DNA from: CAZLYK01 sp964563495
GTDB taxonomy: Bacteria > Acidobacteriota > Blastocatellia > RBC074
DNA length: 10,614 bases
Assembly (NCBI GenBank): GCA_964563495.1
Contig: CAZLYK010000173.1
Location: forward strand, 1-10,614
Direction of reading: 5' to 3'
Shown here: positions 7,084-10,614 of the stretch, piece by piece
How the letters are laid out: each line of letters begins with the position of its first letter
How positions within the stretch are numbered: the stretch's first letter is position 1
Translations under genes and position numbers: made by a program
The notes under the pieces: generated by a model
What the model saw: only the letters and a program-made list of their open reading frames with translations
What the model was told of the DNA's origin: nothing
Databases searched by the model: none

Positions 7084-8367
7084 GTGTTGAAATACCAAAC
7101 CGGTTTTGGCAATGAGTTCGCCACCGAAGCGTTGCCGGGCGCCTTGCCGGAGGGACAAAATTCGCCTCAACAAGTCGCCTTCGGTTTATACGCTGAGCAG
7201 TTGAGCGGTGCCGCATTCACCGCTCCGCGAGCCGCGAATCGCCGCGTCTGGCTCTACCGGCTGAGACCTTCGGTCGTCCACAAACCCTTCAAAATGATCT
7301 CGAACAATTTGCTTCGGACCGGGCCATTCAATGAACTGCCGGCGGGGCCGAATCAGTTGCGTTGGGATCCGCTCTCGATTCCCGATGCGCCGGCCGATTT
7401 TATCAGCGGTCTGATGACCATGGCGGGAAACGGCGATCCGGCCATGAATGCGGGGATTGGCGTGCACGTTTATGTCGCCAATCAGTCGATGCGGGATCGA
7501 TTCTTTTATAACTCCGACGGTGAGATGCTGGTCGTGCCGCAACTGGGCGGGCTGCGGTTTGAGACCGAGATGGGCGTGATCGAGGTCGCGCCGGGCGAAA
7601 TCTGCGTCCTGCCGCGCGGCGTCAAATTCAGGGTCGAGCTGCTCGATCCGCAGGCACGCGGTTATCTCTGTGAAAATTACGGCGCGATCCTGCGCTTGCC
7701 TGACCTGGGTCCGATCGGGGCCAATGGGCTGGCTAATCCGCGTGATTTTCAGACGCCGGCGGCGGCTTTCGAGGATCGCGAAGGCGATTTCCGCCTGGTC
7801 AACAAGTTTCAGGGAAATTTATGGGAGGCCGAGATCGGCCATTCGCCGCTCGATGTCGTTGCCTGGCACGGGAATTACGCACCGTACAAATACGATCTTT
7901 CCAGGTTCAACACGATCAACACGGTCAGCTTCGACCATCCGGACCCTTCGATCTTCACCGTGCTCACCTCGCCGACCGATACACCCGGCGTCGCCAACGT
8001 CGATTTCGTGATCTTCCCGTCACGCTGGATGGTGGCGGAAACCACCTTCCGGCCGCCGTATTTTCACCGGAATGTCATGAGCGAGTTTATGGGGCTGATC
8101 TTCGGCGTCTACGATGCAAAAGAGCTGGGGTTCGTCCCAGGCGGGGCGAGCCTCCACAATTGCATGTCGGCCCACGGCCCTGATGCGGACACTTTCGAGA
8201 AGGCCAGCCGGGCGGATCTACAACCGCAGCGATACGAAAATACCCTGGCATTTATGTTCGAATCGCGCTATGTCATTCGCCCGACCAAGTTCGCGATCGA
8301 AACTTCCGCGCTCCAAAGCGATTATTTCGAATGCTGGCAGGGGTTAAAGAAGAACAGGCAAAGTTGA
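7084..8367 (+). CDS. hmgA: Homogentisate 1,2-dioxygenase
   Basis: Fe(II) ring-cleaving dioxygenase that converts homogentisate to maleylacetoacetate. The 427 residues are the normal family length. The N-terminal signature YQTGFGNEFATEALPGALPE (4-23) is diagnostic. Iron ligands His328 (YFHRN), Glu334 (SEFMG) and His364 (SAHGPD) keep the spacing of H335, E341 and H371 in human HGD. His285 (FDHPDPS) matches the catalytic His292. The start is GTG at 7084. GGGGAG (7072-7077) precedes it, no ATG lies between the hairpin and this point, and the family N-terminus begins immediately. The unknown 295-residue gene follows after 7 bp. The hairpin repeat just upstream could make its expression differ from that of hppD. 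Confidence 0.96.
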   Translation: MLKYQTGFGNEFATEALPGALPEGQNSPQQVAFGLYAEQLSGAAFTAPRAANRRVWLYRLRPSVVHKPFKMISNNLLRTGPFNELPAGPNQLRWDPLSIPDAPADFISGLMTMAGNGDPAMNAGIGVHVYVANQSMRDRFFYNSDGEMLVVPQLGGLRFETEMGVIEVAPGEICVLPRGVKFRVELLDPQARGYLCENYGAILRLPDLGPIGANGLANPRDFQTPAAAFEDREGDFRLVNKFQGNLWEAEIGHSPLDVVAWHGNYAPYKYDLSRFNTINTVSFDHPDPSIFTVLTSPTDTPGVANVDFVIFPSRWMVAETTFRPPYFHRNVMSEFMGLIFGVYDAKELGFVPGGASLHNCMSAHGPDADTFEKASRADLQPQRYENTLAFMFESRYVIRPTKFAIETSALQSDYFECWQGLKKNRQS

Positions 8368-8374
8368 TGGAATC

Positions 8375-9262
8375 ATGAAGTCGGTCAAAGCTCTGCTCGA
8401 AAACCTGATAGATTATGCAGGTCTCTTCCCTCCGGCCTCACTCGATATGGCGGCCGTGGTGCGAAACTATGCACGCTACCACGAGGGTGAGTGGGCTTGG
8501 GTGCTCGGACGTTTGATCGTGCCGGTGGCGAGGTTGGGCGAGTTCGAGTCGGCGGCGCATGATTATGCGCCACGGGCCGGCGGGGGACCGACCTGGCGAT
8601 TGAGCGCGCTCGCCGGAACGGATTTGAGGGCCGATCTGGTCAAGATCGGCGAATTCAATCAGCGCTTCGCTCAACGGGTTGCCGTCGACGCGCTCGAAAT
8701 CAAGGTCGAGCACGGCGATCAGATTGGGCGGGCCGCGGCTTCCATCCCTTCAGCCCTGACGCCCTATTTCGAGATCCCCATCGACGGTGACCCGGCAGAT
8801 CTGGTCGCCGCGATCGCCGGAGCCGGAGCCAGGGCTAAGGTCCGAACCGGTGGGGTGACGGCCGGCGGCTTTCCGTCGGCGCTCAACCTGGCCCGATTTC
8901 TTGCCGCCTGCGCCGGCGAGGATGTGGCTTTCAAAGCCACGGCCGGCCTCCATCACCCACTGCGATCGGTCAATCGACTGACAGACGAGCCGGAGAGTGA
9001 GACCGCGCTCATGCACGGATTCCTCAACCTGTTTCTGGCTTCGGTCTTCGCCTACAACGGGATGAGCGTCGAGCAGTTGGCGGAAATTATCGAGGAGCGC
9101 TCGCCCGGTGCTTTTCGCTTTGAAAACGACAGTGTATTCTGGCGCGATCAGATGCTGGTCATCTCGCATTTGCGCAATGCGCGGCGATTGTTCGCGATTG
9201 CCTTTGGCTCCTGTTCGTTCGAAGAGCCGATCGAGGATTTGAAGAAGATAGGTTTAATATGA
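8375..9262 (+). CDS. Conserved-looking protein of unknown function between hmgA and fahA
   Basis: No named family is recognised. It is a 295-residue soluble protein with no signal peptide, membrane segment or glutathione-S-transferase features. Conspicuous blocks are DYAGLFPPASL (13-23), YFEIPIDGDP (131-140), AKVRTGGVTAGGFPSALNL (154-172), VAFKATAGLHHPLR (184-197), HGFLNLFLASVFAYNG (214-229) and FGSCSFEEP (277-285). The alternation of strand-like ends carrying Glu133, Lys155, Lys187 and His193-His194 with helices resembles a beta/alpha barrel enzyme with an aldolase-like lysine. That is shape-reading only. It starts 7 bp after hmgA and overlaps fahA by ATGA, so it is coupled to both. In many tyrosine operons this position holds maleylacetoacetate isomerase, a reaction otherwise unassigned here. 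An unrelated isomerase, another pathway enzyme or an accessory protein are all possible. Confidence 0.85.
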   Translation: MKSVKALLENLIDYAGLFPPASLDMAAVVRNYARYHEGEWAWVLGRLIVPVARLGEFESAAHDYAPRAGGGPTWRLSALAGTDLRADLVKIGEFNQRFAQRVAVDALEIKVEHGDQIGRAAASIPSALTPYFEIPIDGDPADLVAAIAGAGARAKVRTGGVTAGGFPSALNLARFLAACAGEDVAFKATAGLHHPLRSVNRLTDEPESETALMHGFLNLFLASVFAYNGMSVEQLAEIIEERSPGAFRFENDSVFWRDQMLVISHLRNARRLFAIAFGSCSFEEPIEDLKKIGLI

Positions 9263-10578
9263 ACCATCAGGTCAACGAGACACACAATCCGAATCTGAAA
9301 AGCTGGGTTGAGTCGGCCAACGACCCGGAGACCGATTTCCCGATTCAGAATCTTCCGTTCGGAGTCTTTGTTTCAAGCGCGGAGGAGACCATGCCGAGCA
9401 TCGGTGTGGCAATCGGGGACCAGGTGCTGGATCTTTCCGCGGTCGCCGAGGATCTATGGGCCGAGGATTTTCACGACCCTGTCGCCGATGCCTGCATGCT
9501 CGAATCACTCGACCTGCTTATGCTGCTGGAGCCGGATGAGCTCTACGATCTGCGAACTCGCCTGATCGAGTTATTGCGGGCCGACAGCGTCAAAGCCGAG
9601 CGCTACATGATCAAGCAGCATCTCCACCCGGTGGAATCGGTCGAAATGCTGGTCCCCGTCGACATCCTGGACTATTCGGATTTCTACGCCTCGATCTATC
9701 ACGCGACCAACGTCGGCCGGATGTTTCGTCCCGATCAGCCGCTCCTGCCGAATTACAAATGGGTGCCGATCGGTTATCACGGGAGGGCGTCATCGATCGT
9801 CATCAGCGGGACGCCGGTCAAACGGCCTTCGGGACAGACCATGGATGATCAGGCGGAGGCGCCGTCGTTCGGACCGAGTAAAGTGCTCGACTACGAACTG
9901 GAGATGGGTTTCTTTGTCGGGCAGGGGAACGAGCGGGGCGTGCCGATCAAGATCGATCAGGCCGAAGACATGATTTTTGGACTATGCCTGGTCAACGACT
10001 GGTCGGCCCGAGACATTCAACGCTGGGAGTATCAGCCGCTCGGGCCATTTCTCTCGAAGAGCTTCGCCACGACAATTTCGCCGTGGATCGTGACCACGGA
10101 AGCGCTCGCGCCTTTCCGTGCTCCGGCCTTCAAGCGTCTGCCGGGTGATCCGGAACCTTTGTCCTATCTCGATTCGCTTGAGAACCGCGAGTGCGGCGGC
10201 TTTGATATCAAACTCGAAGTTCTGCTTTCGACAAACCGCATGCGCGCCAGGGGCTTGCCGCCCCATCGTTTGAGCACGAACAACCCGAAAGACCTTTACT
10301 GGACCTTCGCCCAGATGCTGACACACCACACCAGCAACGGCTGTAACCTGACTTCGGGAGACCTGATCGCCAGCGGCACTATTTCAGGGCCGACCAGAGA
10401 TAGTCTCGGCTGCCTGCTCGAACTCACCTCACGCGGGTCCGATCCAATCAAGCTGCCAGACGGCGAAGAGAGACGTTTTCTTGAGGACGGAGATGAAGTC
10501 ATCTTTCGCGGGTACTGCGAACGCGAGGGGTACAAAAGGATCGGCTTCGGCGAATGCCGGGGTCTGATTGTCGGCTAG
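9259..10578 (+). CDS. fahA: Fumarylacetoacetase
   Basis: Hydrolyses fumarylacetoacetate to fumarate and acetoacetate, the final step of the pathway. The 439 residues match the two-domain enzyme (usually about 420-440), not the shorter FAH-like proteins. The N-terminal SH3-like domain covers roughly residues 30-135 and the catalytic domain the rest. Metal and catalytic residues align with mouse FAH by spacing: Asp141 and His148 in SDFYASIYHATNVG, Glu213 and Glu215 in DYELEMG, Asp247 in NDWSARD and Lys267 in SKSFATT. YHGRASSIV (173-181) is a further family signature. The ATG overlaps the stop of the upstream unknown gene (ATGA), indicating translational coupling. It is the last gene visible, and a third copy of the inverted-repeat family starts 3 bp after its stop. 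Confidence 0.96.
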   Translation: MNHQVNETHNPNLKSWVESANDPETDFPIQNLPFGVFVSSAEETMPSIGVAIGDQVLDLSAVAEDLWAEDFHDPVADACMLESLDLLMLLEPDELYDLRTRLIELLRADSVKAERYMIKQHLHPVESVEMLVPVDILDYSDFYASIYHATNVGRMFRPDQPLLPNYKWVPIGYHGRASSIVISGTPVKRPSGQTMDDQAEAPSFGPSKVLDYELEMGFFVGQGNERGVPIKIDQAEDMIFGLCLVNDWSARDIQRWEYQPLGPFLSKSFATTISPWIVTTEALAPFRAPAFKRLPGDPEPLSYLDSLENRECGGFDIKLEVLLSTNRMRARGLPPHRLSTNNPKDLYWTFAQMLTHHTSNGCNLTSGDLIASGTISGPTRDSLGCLLELTSRGSDPIKLPDGEERRFLEDGDEVIFRGYCEREGYKRIGFGECRGLIVG

Positions 10579-10581
10579 GTA

Positions 10582-10614
10582 ATAGACAGGATTGACGGGA
10601 TTCTTGCAGGATTA
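10582..10614. repeat. Left arm of a third inverted-repeat copy, cut by window edge (copy C)
   Basis: Thirty-three bases matching the start of the arm at 3307 with four differences (arm positions 16, 22, 31 and 33). It begins directly after the fahA stop, in the same orientation relative to the gene as copies A and B. The other arm, if present, lies beyond the window. Confidence 0.8.

Noticed and set aside
8375..9262. Glutathione-dependent (GST zeta-class) maleylacetoacetate isomerase
   Set aside because: The protein lacks the N-terminal thioredoxin-like fold and the SSCSxR-type motif of that class, and its length and motifs do not fit.

Overview
The window is bacterial chromosomal DNA of fairly high GC, densely packed with genes and with short gaps. 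It holds eleven protein genes, one of them cut by the left edge. No rRNA, tRNA, CRISPR array, transposase or phage gene was seen. The organism cannot be named from the sequence alone. A complete-looking aerobic phenylalanine/tyrosine to homogentisate pathway together with a dispersed inverted-repeat family would fit a soil-type heterotroph such as an Acidobacteriota member, but that is a weak inference.

Left part (1-1909, minus strand): a two-gene GDP-L-fucose cassette, gmd then fcl, overlapping by ATGA. It converts GDP-mannose to GDP-L-fucose for surface polysaccharide. A 102-bp divergent spacer with a terminator-like hairpin follows. Then come two plus-strand housekeeping genes: a Cof-type HAD phosphatase (2012-2851) and a cytoplasmic cyclophilin (2868-3320).

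Between the cyclophilin and the convergent Lrp/AsnC regulator (3426-3887, minus) lies a 133-bp near-palindrome. Its 41-bp outer arms are perfect and contain the stop codons of both genes.

Right part (4048-10578, plus strand): an aromatic amino acid catabolic operon divergent from the Lrp gene. The order is branched-chain-type aminotransferase, phenylalanine 4-hydroxylase, 4-hydroxyphenylpyruvate dioxygenase, homogentisate 1,2-dioxygenase, an unrecognised 295-residue protein, and fumarylacetoacetase. Together these give Phe -> Tyr -> 4-hydroxyphenylpyruvate -> homogentisate -> maleylacetoacetate -> (isomerisation) -> fumarylacetoacetate -> fumarate + acetoacetate. The aminotransferase is positioned to supply the Tyr transamination step. 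The unknown protein sits exactly where a maleylacetoacetate isomerase gene would be expected, and no glutathione-S-transferase-type isomerase is present.

Three related copies of one inverted-repeat family (3307-3439, 6983-7064 and, cut by the right edge, 10582-10614) each follow the 3' end of a gene. The two complete copies differ at six of the first 38 arm positions, yet each has perfectly complementary arms. The repeat family and the unknown protein are the two items most worth pursuing.
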